A stretch of DNA of 64,000 nt from Draconibacterium sp. (GCA_016705335.1 JADIYN010000003.1:62001-126000); one strand, 5' to 3'; counted from the first letter of the stretch, positions 40,419 through 53,162 are shown. Numbers and translations: made by a program. The notes: generated by a model not told the origin, from the sequence alone.

Positions 40419-43400
40419 TTACTTAGTTTTTGAAATTTTTATTGTCTCAACCGTATCTCCCGATATAAACCGGATGTAGTATATTCCTGCAGAAACCAGG
40501 ATACCGGTTTGGTTTTTCCCGTCCCAAACAGCTGTATTCATTCCCCTCACCGGATATCCGCTGTAAATTTGTTTTACTGCAGAACCAGTGGCATTTACAA
40601 CATCAATGGTTACATGACCCGTTGTTCCTGTAAACTCAACATTTACCTGGTTGTTAAACGGATTTGGATAACAATTCAGGAAAGCTTTGTTTACAAGTCC
40701 GCCAGTTCCGGTGCTTAACGATTTCAGGGTTAAAACAACCGGATCTTTTGTGTTTCCATAAACTGCATCGCGAATAAATGGTACAGTTTCGGCGATTGCA
40801 TAAACATTGCCGGTTGCACCATCATATAACATGAAACTTACGTTTTGACCGTTTTCGCTGTTACTCACATTCAAAAAGAATGGCGTGTAATCAAGTCCGC
40901 TGTTATTTAACGGGGAACTGAATCCGTGACATTCATCGCCGATGAAACTGCCCAAAACCATATTATTGTTCACCTGAACTTCGGAATTGGCTTCAACATT
41001 TAGTCGTGCAACAATCGAAATATTGCCTTCGTATTGCGAAAGGTCATTATTCCAGCCCAAAGGAGCCGTTGAATAATATGGCACGTTTGCAGCTTTGAAA
41101 ATTGTTGTATTCGGATATTTAAGTACATCATTTTTATTGACTTTCAGCATGTAACCATACCCGGGTTGCATCAGTTCAAGTGTTCCTAACCAGCATGCAC
41201 ACCTGTCGTCGTACATTGAAAAAGCATACTGGCTTTTAATGATCTCTGAATTATCGGCTACATACAACCTTAACGCATCGTTTACATCCATCGATAAATC
41301 AGGCAGATATCCAATGTGGTTCCAACCTGTGTTTAATGTAATCGGGTTTTCTTCAGGAATGATTTGTTCACCACTGTAGATAATTGTATCGACATTGCTT
41401 ATTTTAAGCTGGTACATGCGAAGATTATCAATAGAATCAATCAATCCGGTAGCCCATCCCACTGTATTTTCAAAACTTGTAAAACCTCCGCCATGTGTTT
41501 TAATTTGGTCGTTGGGTTTTGCTTCGAGTGCATTAAAGAATGAATTCAAGTTATTCTGATTGCTGGCAAGTTTGTTAAATGACACCCAGTTCCAACCCTT
41601 TGCCAGCGGAATGTATTGCCTGAACAGGTTTATTGCCCTGAATAATACAGGATCGAATGTTGTGCCCAAAACTATATTTGGTGTAAATACAGTATCCTGC
41701 GGAATTACATTATCAATTATCTGTCCGGCACTGGCATCCCACAATCTGAATTCAAGTTGTTCCCCAACATTATTTCCGTAAACATTCAGAAATACAAGGT
41801 AAGTATCAAACTCTTCAATATATCGAACATTGCTAACGCCGCGAATTGAATCGGTTCCGCGTTTAAAGGCAGCCACCATATCAAAAATATCAGTTGACAA
41901 AACTCCTTCAATTCTTACATTGCCAATAATATTCATTGTATGCTCAAATTGCGCCGGATCAATTTTCCAGTTGGGCGGTGATTTATGTACACGGAATGTA
42001 ATTGGAAGTTTTTCATCAAAACCATTCTCGGTACGAAGAAGAACATCAATATCATAATCACCAATATTCAACGCTGAACTAACGGTGAAAGCAATTTCCA
42101 TTGTCGATTCAGGATTAATTACTCCTGATGAAGGATTTGCCTTTAACCACGGCGGCAAATTGGCAATTGTGAAACCAACCTGCTGACCTCCTGTATTTTT
42201 GATTGTTGCAACAAAATCAAGCTGTTTGTAAACTTCCTTTGTAAAACTCCTGCGTTCGTCTTCCCAGCGAACCTGGTTGCGATGCACGTATGCGGTCCAG
42301 GTTACCGGTGAAGCCATTCTGTTGCCGTATTTGTCCTCTACTCCTTCAACTGTAATTTCTATGATATTCTTTTCCAGCTGAGGCATTACATAAGGTTTTG
42401 GATTTATCAGAATCGCATCTTCCGAAGCAACATGATCATAAGCAATACTTTGTACCGGCCTTACATCTTTCATGTTTGGCGCATCGGTAGTATATCCACT
42501 TTGAACACATGCGGTTGCATCGAGCGCATTCTGGTCGGTCACAAAATTCTTAAGTGTTTGTAACTGCTGCATTACCCCAAGATTATCTTCAAAATAACCT
42601 TCAAAAGGCAAATACACCATTAACCCGCGTTCATCGCCTGCAAGTTTCGAATTCATATCAAGGCGAATCTGGGTAGCTGTTTTGGCAAGGTCCCAAAGTC
42701 TGAATTCATCCAGCATTCCCTGGTAATGACGATCCTCGCCGTTACCATCGATATTGCTCCACTTTCTGGCTCCAAGTACCATTTTACCACCGGCAATTCC
42801 ACCTGCAATGGTGTTTGGTTTTTCGTTTTGGGTTTTCCCGTCAACATAAGTTGATATATTTCCGCGACGGCGAACTACAAGTGCAAAATGGTGCCAGGTA
42901 TTATCGAAATAATCGTTGCTAACGGCTTCAAAAATATTGCCTTTGCTGGCTACCCAAATTTTCCCGTCAGGAGTTGCATAAACACTTAATGCTTTTTCCA
43001 TCAGGTTGTTCCCTTCAGCACCATCACCTTTCTGGTTTGAAAACAGGCAAACTGTATCTGCCGGGTTACCGGCATTAAACCAAAATTCCATTGTATAATC
43101 CATTTCAGGAATAATGGCAAAATAACCTGTATTGAACTCAACACAATTATCATTGGCAAAACTCCAGGCTGAACCTCCGGGATAGGTTTCCCAGGGAGCA
43201 AAAACCTCCATGTGGCGATTTGCTGCCCTGTCTTCCGCCAGGTTTCCAAATGCTTCATTCATTGGCCAGTAGCCGTATAAACCCACTTCATTGCCCGAAA
43301 GTGCAAGATATTGGTTGGCATAAATATCACCCAGTGGCAAAGTTTTCGACCAAATCCTCAATTCATGCAAACTTCCCTTGAATGGTGAACCTGCATTTGC

Positions 43401-46400
43401 AATTGATTTGCCCAGATATATTTTACCCGAATTATTTACTGTTATACCTGAACTGCGCACTTCGAGAATAATCTTATCATTTTGATATATAAAAACATCT
43501 CCGGTTTCGTAGTCAAAAGTATAAGCCAGGTGTTGCCATGCTTCCGGTGGAACTGTTGGTGAAAACTGAAATGGCGTTTCATAAGTTACTGTTCCTATTT
43601 TAAAATAGGTTTTATAACCATCCTTTAATCCAATCTCAATACTTCTTGCAGGATCATTTCCCTGTGAAAAAATTGCTTCGTTGCCATAAATATCAGGCCG
43701 CACCCAAAATTCAACTGTAAACGATTTGTCCTTAAATGAAATACCCTCAGGAATTGAAGCATAATCTGTTGTTCCGTTAAACTTCAGATAGGCATCGTGT
43801 TTCAATTTGTAATAGTTCAGCGTTCCTTTTATATCGAAATTAAACTGGTTTAGCAATCCACTTTCGATTGGCTCATTAAACTGAATGCTTATATTATCAT
43901 CAACATTTAAAATACCATCGGCAGGTTGATGTGTACCAAAAATCTGCGGCCTGATTCCATCGAGAATACCGGTTAAGATCACCGATTCATTTTCAGAATA
44001 ATCAGTACAGGTTGATACTACACGGATATCATAAGACCTGTCGGAAAGATTTGTCATTCCCCAATCAAAAGAAACTGATGGCTGATTGTTTATCAACAGT
44101 GTGTCCGGAATATCATCCTTGTTGGCTAAAAGCGGGTCGTTTACAAAATATTTGACCGGAATCCAGATATTTCCTGTTGCTGATTTATATTCGAATCTGA
44201 AACTTTCGAACGAATCATGTGCGAGGTTGTAATTTCCAATCCTAACAGTCATCGTATCGTTATCACGAACATTAACAACCCAGTTATCAAGCGGGTCAAG
44301 AATTTCAACACTTGTACAAGAAGGTTGAAAATGAGCTGAAATAAAAACTGTATCAGCAATTTCAGGTAAAAAATCGGTTGGATCGAACTGGCAGGTTGAA
44401 TGCAAAATCAATCCAATACTGTCGAAATCCATAACCGATGGGTTACTTGGCTGAATGGTAACCAATTTTGTTACAGTTGTATTTGCCGGAACTAAAATTA
44501 ATTTTTGCGAAAATTCTCCGTCAATTAAAACCAGCGCTCCTTTTTGATTTGTCCGTTCATCTACAATTAACGCATACCACTGGTCATCGCCACTTTCGGT
44601 ATTGTTTGTAAGTTTCACGTTAAACAGCGCGCATCGGTGGAAGGCACATTGAAAATTTCTACCGGTTCGGCAGTAATTTGCGGACTTTCGCGTTTTAAAG
44701 TTGGCTTGTGCAAAGCAATCGTATCACCGGCTGCAGTTCTGTAAAAGAAAGTATGCTCCAAATCCTGGTACGGACACATGGTTGCCCCGCCCAAAGTTGA
44801 AAAAATCGGGCTGGAAATATCAAAACTTGATACTACATGGTCACCCGGACTAAAACGATCGCCCTGTTCCCTTACATCGCTTACAAAACTTGTGTAGGGA
44901 ATATAAGATAAGCCAGCCGCAACACCCATTGCAGCCGAGGCTCCGATAATTGCCCCGCCGCCTACAGCTCCCAGTGTTGATGATGAAGCAAATGCCCCGG
45001 CCAGGGTTGACACAAGAACTCCTCCTACGGCAGCGCCACCTCCAACAGCACCACCAAGAATTCCCCAGTCGAAACCACCTGGCATCGACATTTTTGTTTC
45101 TTCAAGTATATTGGCATTGTAAATTCCGTTATCAGCCCGGCGGTAAACGTTTATACTGTAATAATCACCTACATTTCCGTCCTGCAAAGTGTAACCATAT
45201 TCCATGGTTTGCGAGAAATTTTCGCCAACGGAAACGCCCATTGAATGTGAGATTTTAAGCGTACCGGTTGATATTACCCCAACTCCGTTAAACTTGAATC
45301 CCAAAGAACCCTGTGCTGAAAAGTTCATATTTTTAGTACGTGATTCTTCCTTGTTGTAAGAAATGGTTTGCAATTCTTTTCTGCTTATTGAACCAACAGC
45401 ACCATCAAAAGATATATTTTGCTCAAGTACATTTTGTTCAATGGCAATTGCTTTTTCCGACTCATTTAAGCGGATTGCATCAATCCAGATACCTATTTGA
45501 GAATTATAATATCTAATTGAATCGACTTCATAAATTGTATCGTTTAAAATATTGTTCAAATCCTGAATTGTTTCTTTTTCAGGCCTGAAAGAATAAGTTT
45601 CAATACTATCGGTAGCAGTCATTTTATAATAGCCATGTACAATTGTGTCACTACCTGCAATTTCCACATCGTAACTGTGGGCGATTCCGTACCGGATATC
45701 CGAAGGGTCACTAAGTTCCGATTTGTATTTTAGGGTTCCATCCGAACGCAATGAAGTTACAAACAAATTGTTCCGCCGGCTTTCAATTTCCGGGCAGCAG
45801 TTTGTTCAGGATATGAGCCTGTGTAAATTTGAAATATGTGTCAGAGTTATCAGGATTCATAATAAATCCTTCAACGATACCCAGGGTATATTCACCTCCA
45901 ACCAATTCATTGTCGCCAAGCGCCGTAATTCCATTTGTTTCAGCCAGAGCTTTTGGTATTATTTTCAAATTATCTGTTTCACCATAAAAGTAATTGTAAC
46001 TTTTACCTATATAAATATCGCCCATTGAACCTACAACACCCGGCTCGGCACTTGTTTCTATCCGTTCCGAGAATTCATAAGTTTGTACATATTCACCACT
46101 TTCATTTACCGTTGTTGAAAAACTTATTCCGGTTTTCCTGAATTTTTGTTGTCGGTTTCTATTACAGGACCCGCCAATCCACCACCAGCTGCCACTTTAA
46201 CACCAAGCAATATTTCGACATCAAGTCCCGAACCATTATCGAAATCGGTTGTAAATTTTGAACTTACCGAGTAGCTTGAACCTTTTTCGATATATGCCGA
46301 TGACTGCGATCCGGGTGGATCACGTAAAATAATTTCAGGAACTTAGGTCCCTGCGTATAAAAGTTATTTCCTTTAGGTTTTTGTCCAATTATATACGCCC

Positions 46401-48733
46401 TGTAAAACTCTCCGTTTGGCTTCCACGAAAAAGTGTTTCCATCTACCGTTACATTTACCTGAATTGTTTTTGTAAACGACGTTTTATCCTGCTCGCTTTT
46501 TGCGGTATTAGGAATTCCCACTTTAAAATTATCGGTTACAACACCGTCCATATCAGGTTTTAACTGGTAAACTTTTTGGGTTTCCGAAATTGCAAGGTCG
46601 TTGATAACTTGAATTTCGGCTTTCTTTACCGATTGAAGTTGTAACTCCTGTATCGAAATTTTTATATGCTTCGAAAACAGAAATTTTTGGTGAATAGTTT
46701 TTCATCATCTCAAATACAGGATAACGAAAATGATCAGAAACAACTATAGTAGATTCAGTTCCATCAACCGGATTTTTAAAAGGAATTTCCTTTTCGCCAT
46801 AAAAAATTACCGAGTCATTATCGTTTGTAACAGTAATTTCAGGAGTAGTTTGATAAATGTAATTCAGTTTAATATGATAAGGGATTGAATCAATCAACAC
46901 CTTATTTTCATCATAAACATATTCGTATTTACGACCCGGATTGGTGGAAAGATCGATTACCCGGTTTCCGAAGAAATTCTTTACTTCATTCTCTGTATCA
47001 TTGTCAACATCGATATCTACAATTGAAAATTTTTCGGGAATCAGTCGTGCAACAAATTCACCTGATTTTTCAGAAGTAAAAATTTTGGTTTCAATATCGC
47101 TGCGTTCCGAAAAATACGACAGGGTTTCATATTTACGGTTTTTGCATTGTCTATTTCAGTAACCACTTTGTAAGAAATTGTGTCTTTCCCAACACCTTCA
47201 TCAATATTATCAAAAGTAAGTTCAGGATTAACGCTGCTGTGATCGAGCGTAATTGTTGCCCTACCAATGTTGTTAACCGATTTCCCAAAACCGAAAGCGA
47301 TTTCATTACTGCTTGTTCCGCCAATAACACGGCCGACAACTGTTATTAATGTTGTGTCGCTGAATGGTTTGCCAAAAGTCAGGTTTTGGTTAAAGTTATG
47401 TCGGATTACCGAATCGGGATGAGCCTCGTCATACGGCCAGCGACCTCCAAAATCAAATACATGCCCGTCTTTTTTCAAACTTATAAAATGATAGCCAATT
47501 GGAACCTGAATTTCAAAAAGCCCCTTATCGTTTGTTAGTTCAGGTTTTGTATCGGCACCGTAAACGGGTTCTCCGTCAATTAAAATCTGTACACCTTTTA
47601 CACCGTAAGTTGTATTTCGGTACACCACCGAACCATTTACATTAAAAGATGAAATATCAATAAAATTAATATTATTGTGTACTACCGCATCTTCACTCAG
47701 GAACAGTATTTTATAACCCGGATCAAATTCATGCGGGGCCAGCATCGGAGTGAATTTGTAAGCTGAACCATCAGTTAAAAACGGTACTCCGGAAATAATA
47801 TAATTTCCTTCCCTGTCGGTAATACCCCTGTTTCCAAGTTGTTCAATGGTTGGTACTGTTGACGACCATGAAACATTTCCACCCATAAAATCGCCGTGGT
47901 TTTCGTTAAAATTCGAACCTGTTTTCGAGATATCATAAACACGTTCCCCGAATCCTTCATTCATTCTCAGATAGGCAAATATTTCATTCTCCTTTCCTAT
48001 CATATAACGGTTAAAGTCCAGTAAAACTTCCTCTTGTCCCAAAGCCCGTTTCCAGATTCGTACCTCATCAATAAGTCCGGAAAAATAAGATGTACCAACT
48101 TTACCAAGTGTAATGCTGTTGTTGTTGGTTGTTATTGTTCCTGAAATATCGGCACTTGCTGACAATAAGCTGTCAATGAGCTGGCCCTGACCGTTTAATA
48201 CTTTTACCGGAATATACAAAAAGGCTGAATCGCCATTGTAAACTGCCGACACGTGTATAAATTTATCGGTGGGCACAGCATATGGAAGTTCAACAGTTTC
48301 AGAACCTACTTTAAAAATAAATTTCTGATCTGTATAATTCAATTCGAAATTTGAGGTTTTTTGAAATATACCTGCATTGCCGGTTGATGAGAATTTCAGG
48401 TAGCTTTGAAATGTAAATCCATTTGAAAAATCATTTTCAACAAGTTGCGGCATTTCAATATACGATAAATTGGAAAGGCTGATACTTTTAGCTGGTACCT
48501 GGTCTTCAGTTGAAGCTGTAGTACAATGCATTATATGGAAAACCAACCTGAAGTTTTGTAGAAGTCCCGCCTTTATAAAAGGTAGGGGATAGGAGAACCA
48601 CATTGAAAGAGACGTTCCTGTCGGAAAGTACTTTCTGGCCTGTTACATTTCCAGTCATTACAGGCGATAAAACCTGCGCCCCGGTAATGTAAAACAAACC
48701 CATTGATATAGTAATCAACAGTAACCTTTTCAT
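40419..48733 (-). CDS. Giant LamG-domain secreted protein with T9SS tail, ~2,770 residues (frameshifted)
   Basis: Read through about seven breaks (near 48560, 47130, 46650, 46340, 46150, 45785 and 44625) this is one gene. Signal peptide MKRLLLITISMGLFYITGAQ. A first LamG/concanavalin-like domain (~48450-47900; VRIWKRALGQEEVLLDF) precedes a carboxypeptidase-like repeat (~47650). A small-residue segment rich in Gly/Ala (~45090-44880; GGAVGGGAAVGG) could cross or enter a membrane. Two more LamG domains follow (~43800-42600; ELRIWSKTLP, EFRLWDLAKTATQ), then a DMVAAF module (~41960), a GWNWVSFN stretch, a second related module (~41040), and a T9SS tail (LNCYPNPFNNQVNVEFTG). The opening (VMTGNVTGQKVLSDRNVSFN) is unlike known enzymes. 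A surface adhesin or matrix protein is plausible. Confidence 0.8.
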
Positions 48734-48754
48734 GGTAAAGAGTTAAGGTTACGT

Positions 48755-49648
48755 TTATATTTTAATAATGAAAATGACACTGGCATTCTCCGGACGAGTC
48801 TCAGAACCACCATTGGCATTGATATTCAGCGAATGTGAATGGTTACCGGCACCATAAGTTGTAATATTGGTATCGTCAAAAGAACCATCTGCTCCATTCC
48901 TGTGATCCTGTCCTGCAGCTGCAACGCTCACTAAAAATCCCCTGGTTCCAACTGAATGACTGTGATTCCCATCGGTACTTGTATTTCCAGTATGATTATG
49001 ACTTGCAAAATTATCTTCCTGATAGGAACCAACATTATCGGCAGTGTTTCCACCGGCATATTTTGCTGTACGTGCAGCTCTGTCAGGATCGACAGTAGTT
49101 CCGTCAGCAACACCTCTCAGAAAATAACCCCTTAAATCCGGAACACGAAATTTTCCGCCATCATTTCCCCATGAAAAACCAATTGCTGTGTAAAGTTTTC
49201 CGTACATACCCGTGCTTGCATAAGAAGCACCATCACAATAAAGCCAACCAACCGGAATATTACTTTTTGGTCCTGCAAAAGGTACTATTGTCCCTGATGG
49301 AACACCATTTTCTGACGCTTTTGCATAGGGAACTGTGTTAAATTTATCGTCGTAAATCGTTGTACCGTCAACCTCAACTTTAAGGTTGTCAGTAATATTG
49401 GCAAAAACCAGATTGTTAAATTCAGTTGTGTTTACTGTACCAATAGTAGCGCTAAAAACACCAAAATTATCAGTTTCAATGTTTTGTGTTTCGGTAAACG
49501 TACCAATTGTAAACTTTACTGAAATTGTTTGACCTGTAATAGCATTTCCCTGCGGATCACGCGCAATTCCCTGGAATCCAATGCCGTTTTGTGCAAAAAC
49601 TGCAACACTCATAAAAGAAAAAAAGAAAAGTAAAAATGTTGATTTCAT
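48755..49648 (-). CDS. Secreted tail-collar-domain (microcystin-dependent-protein-like) protein
   Basis: 297 residues, intact. Signal peptide (MKSTFLLFFFSFMSVAVFAQ) and an N-terminal beta domain common in Bacteroidota secreted proteins (GIGFQGIARDPQGNAITGQT ... NTVPYAKAS). A phage tail-collar domain follows (PVGWLYCDGASYASTGMYGK, GWGNDGGKF-type segment, RVPDLRGYFLRGVADG). A His-rich tip (SHNHTGNTSTDGNHSHSVG, GNHSHSLNINANGGSETRPEN) is similar to trimeric short tail fibres. There are no other phage genes nearby and it carries a secretion signal, so it is a cellular protein. It is 21 bp upstream of the giant LamG gene and is the first gene of the three-gene locus. Confidence 0.85.
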   Translation of the reverse strand: MKSTFLLFFFSFMSVAVFAQNGIGFQGIARDPQGNAITGQTISVKFTIGTFTETQNIETDNFGVFSATIGTVNTTEFNNLVFANITDNLKVEVDGTTIYDDKFNTVPYAKASENGVPSGTIVPFAGPKSNIPVGWLYCDGASYASTGMYGKLYTAIGFSWGNDGGKFRVPDLRGYFLRGVADGTTVDPDRAARTAKYAGGNTADNVGSYQEDNFASHNHTGNTSTDGNHSHSVGTRGFLVSVAAAGQDHRNGADGSFDDTNITTYGAGNHSHSLNINANGGSETRPENASVIFIIKI

Positions 49649-49960
49649 AATTATTTTATTTAATGGTTAATAATCAATCAATTAGGGTATATTTTTAATC
49701 TTTTGGATCTTTAATTCCACTCATATTAAAAACTATTTTAAGTTTTTTTTAATTGATAGGAAAGAATTAAACAGATATGCGAACACAATTTACGATTTTA
49801 ATACTCTTATATCCTAATTTATTTTTCATTTTTTAATAAAAAAATTCATTATGGACATAAAAATACTATAATGCTTGTTTACTGATAGTTACGCAGTGAT
49901 TGGCACAGTTATTTATAAAGTTATCTATCGTTTATCCCAAAAAACATTCAATTTTCATGA
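49649..49960. promoter_or_regulatory. AT-rich region upstream of the collar-LamG-cadherin locus
   Basis: A 312-bp non-coding stretch with many A/T runs. It must hold the promoter of the three-gene locus, but I see no motif that fits TAnnTTTG convincingly and no clear terminator for the CobW-type gene to its right. Confidence 0.3.
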
Positions 49961-50870
49961 TTAATTGAACTGAATAACAGGAATTTTTTTCCCAATAAAA
50001 ACAATAACTGAAGTTTCAGACTTGACAAATTTTTCTCCCTCCACAATCTCAAAGCTCCCTCCTACTCCCTGTAAAATATATTCGTAAGATTCGTTTTCGA
50101 AACAGAGAATTCCTTTGGTGCGGTAAATATCGTTTTTGTAAATATCAAGTGTGTATGAAATCCAATGAATAAACTCCTCTTTTTTTAGTGGTTGATTTAA
50201 ACGAAGAGTTCTTGATGAGATGTCGCCGTGAGAACCCGAAAAACAGGCAAAATCATATTCGGCTCTGTGTTTTTTGATAACAGAATCCAACTGAATATTA
50301 CTCCATTTATCTAATTTAAAAAAGTCGATTTCAGCTAACGGGTTTATTTTTTGAAGTGTTTCTTTGAGGATTTCACTTTGAACTACAGAAAGATTTTCCG
50401 ATTTGCTGACCAATACTAAATCAGCCACAACCAATTGTTTTATGGTAATTTCTTTTTCAGGCGAATTTTCAAAATTGAGTGCGTCAACCAAACAAATAGT
50501 TCCGTTATACTGATAAATTTTTTCAAGTTTTTATCAGTGCAAAAGGGCGAATTGGGAGCCGGATCAGCATTTCCGGTTGTTTCAATTAACAGGTGTTCAA
50601 CATTTGGGAAGCTTTCGCCAGTTCCTGCAAAACGAGTTCAAATTCATCGGAAATGGTACAGCAAATACAGCCTTGTTTTAATTCGAACATTTGGCTGGCT
50701 TCAACACCTTTTATCAGTTTTGTATCGATGGCAACATCGCCAAATTCATTTTCAACCAATGCAAACTGGGTTTCGGGATTGTGTTTTAAAAGCCGGTTGA
50801 TAAAAGTGGTTTTCCCTGCTCCCAAAAAACCTGTAATAATTGTAACGCCTATTTTTTTTATTTGATTCAT
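49961..50870 (-). CDS. CobW/COG0523-type G3E GTPase, metal-chaperone family (one frameshift)
   Basis: About 303 residues. Walker A GFLGAGKT (residues 14-21), the family's metal-binding motif CICC in QGCICCTIS, then ETTGNADP after a frame break near 50590. A guanine-recognition-type SKSE segment and a C-terminal CobW_C-like domain (DIYRTKGILCFENESYEYIL) follow. G3E GTPases of this type deliver or store Zn, Co or Ni. No metal-enzyme gene is adjacent, so the target is open. The gene stands alone between the collar locus and glyA. Confidence 0.85.
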
Positions 50871-50993
50871 TGCAATTAAAGTATTGAGATAAAAGTATCA
50901 AGTATCAAGACAAACAAAAACAGGAAAAGAATAAAATTCAACACAAAAATCAAAGTATTTTTAAAAATTAAAATTACTCATATTAACAAAAAA

Positions 50994-51022
50994 GCCCCGA
51001 AAGTATATCTACTTCCGGAGCC
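50994..51022 (-). terminator. Terminator of glyA
   Basis: GGCTCCGGAAGTA pairs with TACTTTCGGGGC and is followed on the minus strand by TTTTTTG, 48 bp after the glyA stop. Confidence 0.8.
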
Positions 51023-51069
51023 TGTCAATATTGAATTCTTTAAACTTTGAACCCGAAACTTTAAACTGC

Positions 51070-52348
51070 TTAGTACGCAAACAGTGGAAAATCCTTCATT
51101 ATCTGATGAACTTTTTTACCAACCAATTCAATTGTATTTTCATCATCAATGTTCGAGATCACCTCGTCGATTAACTGCACAATTACAGGCATTAAATCTT
51201 CCTTAACGCCACGGGTTGTAATTGCCGGGGTTCCAACCCTTATTCCGGAAGTTTGAAACGGCGAACGGCTATCAAAAGGAACCATGTTTTTGTTTACAGT
51301 TATTTCAGCTTTTACAAGCGTATTTTCAACCTGTTTTCCCGGTAATATTTGGAAATTTCGCACGTAAATCAATCAGCATCAGTGGTTGTCGGTTCCGCCT
51401 GAAATTACTTTGTAACCCAGATCAATAAAAGCTTTTGCCATTGCCTGTGCATTCACAATTACCTGTTTTGGTATGCTTTATATTCCGGAGCGAGCCTCTC
51501 CAAACGCCACTGCTTTTGCAGCAATTACATGTTCAAGCGGTCCGCCTTGTTGTCCCGGGAAAACAGCCGAATCAAGCAATGCCGACATCATTTTTACTTC
51601 CCCTTTGGGTGTGGTTAAACCCCATGGATTTTCAAAATCTTTTTCCAATCAGAATAATTCCACCTCGCGGTCCACGCAAAGTTTTATGTGTAGTTGACGT
51701 TACAATGTGTGCAAATTCAATCGGGTTATTCAACAAACCTGCAGCAATTAATCCAGCCGGATGCGCCATGTCGATCATTAAAATTGCACCAACCTTATCG
51801 GCAATTTCGCGCATACGTTTATAGTCCCAATCGCGGCTGTACGCTGATGCCCCGCCGATAATCAGTTTTGGTTTATGTTCAATTGCAAGACTCTCCATCT
51901 GGTCATAATCTACCAAACCGGAATCTTCTTTTACTTTATAAGCAATTGGGTTATAAAGTATCCCCGAAGAGTTTACCGATGAACCATGGGAAAGATGGCC
52001 GCCATGAGATAAATCAAGACCAAGAAATGAATCCCCGGGATTTAAAATTACACTTAACACTGCTGCATTAGCCTGTGCACCTGAGTGTGGTTGAACATTT
52101 GCCCATTCTGCACCGTAAATTTCCTTAATTCTGTCGATGGCAAGCTGTTCGGTCATGTCAACAAACTGGCAACCACCATAATATCGTTTACCGGGATAAC
52201 CTTCGGCATATTTATTTGTCATTACCGAACCCATGGCTTCCAAAACCTGGTCGCTCACAAAGTTCTCTGAAGCAATCAACTCGATGCCACCTAACTGACG
52301 CTGGCGTTCTTTTTCAATGATTTCGAAAACCAAATTATCTCTCTTCAT
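51070..52348 (-). CDS. glyA: Serine hydroxymethyltransferase (frameshifted in this assembly)
   Basis: PLP enzyme that converts serine and tetrahydrofolate to glycine and methylene-THF. Conserved blocks: ELIASENFVSDQVLEAMGSV, NKYAEGYPGKRYYGGCQFVD, NVQPHSGAQAN, the cofactor Lys in THKTLRGPRGGII, PGQQGGPLEH, and the C-terminal TSGIRVGTPAITTRG. The frame breaks at about 51640 (an extra A in an A run), 51480 (two bases missing) and 51375. Joined length is ~426 residues, normal for GlyA. Because the enzyme is close to essential and every block is otherwise intact, these breaks are best read as sequencing or assembly errors. A TAACTTTG promoter lies 32 bp upstream. Confidence 0.93.
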
Positions 52349-52379
52349 ATTTTGAATTTATCTTAAAATTTGAATGTGC

Positions 52380-52387
52380 CAAAGTTA
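52380..52387 (-). promoter_or_regulatory. -7 promoter motif of glyA
   Basis: TAACTTTG followed by GCAC on the minus strand matches TAnnTTTG very well, 32 bp upstream of the glyA ATG. Confidence 0.55.
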
Positions 52388-52508
52388 ATATATTTTAAGG
52401 CAGTGATTTTAATCGTGTTTAGTTTGGGAGTGATAAGTTTTTAACATTTAACACACAATTTTCAAAAACTGAATAATCCTAAACAGAATGCAAATTGTAT
52501 AAAACAAA

Positions 52509-52539
52509 AAAATCTGTTTCTGACACAGAAACAGATTTT
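52509..52539 (-). terminator. Terminator after the cytochrome lipoprotein
   Basis: A perfect 13-bp stem (AAAATCTGTTTCT / AGAAACAGATTTT) with a GACAC-type loop and a T run on the minus strand, 21 bp after the stop. Confidence 0.88.
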
Positions 52540-52559
52540 ACTCTTAATCAATATCTTCG

Positions 52560-53162
52560 CTATTTCTCAAGCAAACCATCAGCAACCCATTTTTCAAGAA
52601 CTGCAATTTTATCAGCCGAAAGTTTAGTTCCATTTCTGGGCATAAATCCTGTTGCACCCGGTTCACGTTTCACCCTGTCAATAATTAAGCTAATCTTGGT
52701 TTTAGTCGGGGTGTATTCGTCCCATTTGTTTGGATTTGCTCCACCTGCTAAATGACACGGAGTGCATGAAGCGGTAAGAATTGGTTTTACATCGGCCAGA
52801 TAAGTAACTTTTGCAAGATTTACGGTAATTACTACTGTAATTGGATCTCCAACAACTCCATTGGCAGTAGGAATAATTGTATAAGTAGCAGTTCCTGATC
52901 CAGATCCCGTGGCAGTTAGCGACTGTGCAATACTTGTCCCGCTGCCCGGAATAGCCCCGGTTACCCCGGTTTGCACCACTGTCCAGGAAAATGTTGTTCC
53001 ATTTATATCGCTTGATAAAGCAATTGCCGTAGTTTCTCCAGAAGTAATTACCTGTGATGCCGGAGTAGCGGTTGCCATAGGTGCCGGAAGTTCTTCATCC
53101 TTGCATGAAGCAACTGAAATAATCATTACTAAAAGTACCAATTTAAGATAGTTGTTTTTCAT
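52560..53162 (-). CDS. c-type cytochrome lipoprotein with PKD-like domain
   Basis: About 200 residues. I choose the start at 53162 (MKNNYLKLVLLVMIISVASC, lipobox) over an upstream ATG. A PKD-like domain (SGETTAIALSSDINGTTFSW ... GVVGDPITVVITVN) precedes a haem-binding module with the single motif CTPCH (VKPILTASCTPCHLAGG). A candidate distal Met lies in ATGFMPRNGTKLSADKIAVL, the arrangement of planctomycete-type cytochrome c domains. Exposed outside the inner membrane, probably for electron transfer at the outer surface or in the periplasm. Monocistronic, with its own terminator. Confidence 0.82.
   Translation of the reverse strand: MKNNYLKLVLLVMIISVASCKDEELPAPMATATPASQVITSGETTAIALSSDINGTTFSWTVVQTGVTGAIPGSGTSIAQSLTATGSGSGTATYTIIPTANGVVGDPITVVITVNLAKVTYLADVKPILTASCTPCHLAGGANPNKWDEYTPTKTKISLIIDRVKREPGATGFMPRNGTKLSADKIAVLEKWVADGLLEK

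Noticed and set aside
48755..49648. Prophage, from the tail-collar gene
   Set aside because: The protein has a signal peptide and is followed by T9SS proteins; no capsid, terminase, integrase or lysis genes nearby.
51070..52348. glyA as a pseudogene
   Set aside because: All catalytic blocks are intact and the breaks are small indels; a lost serine hydroxymethyltransferase is unlikely, so assembly error is preferred.
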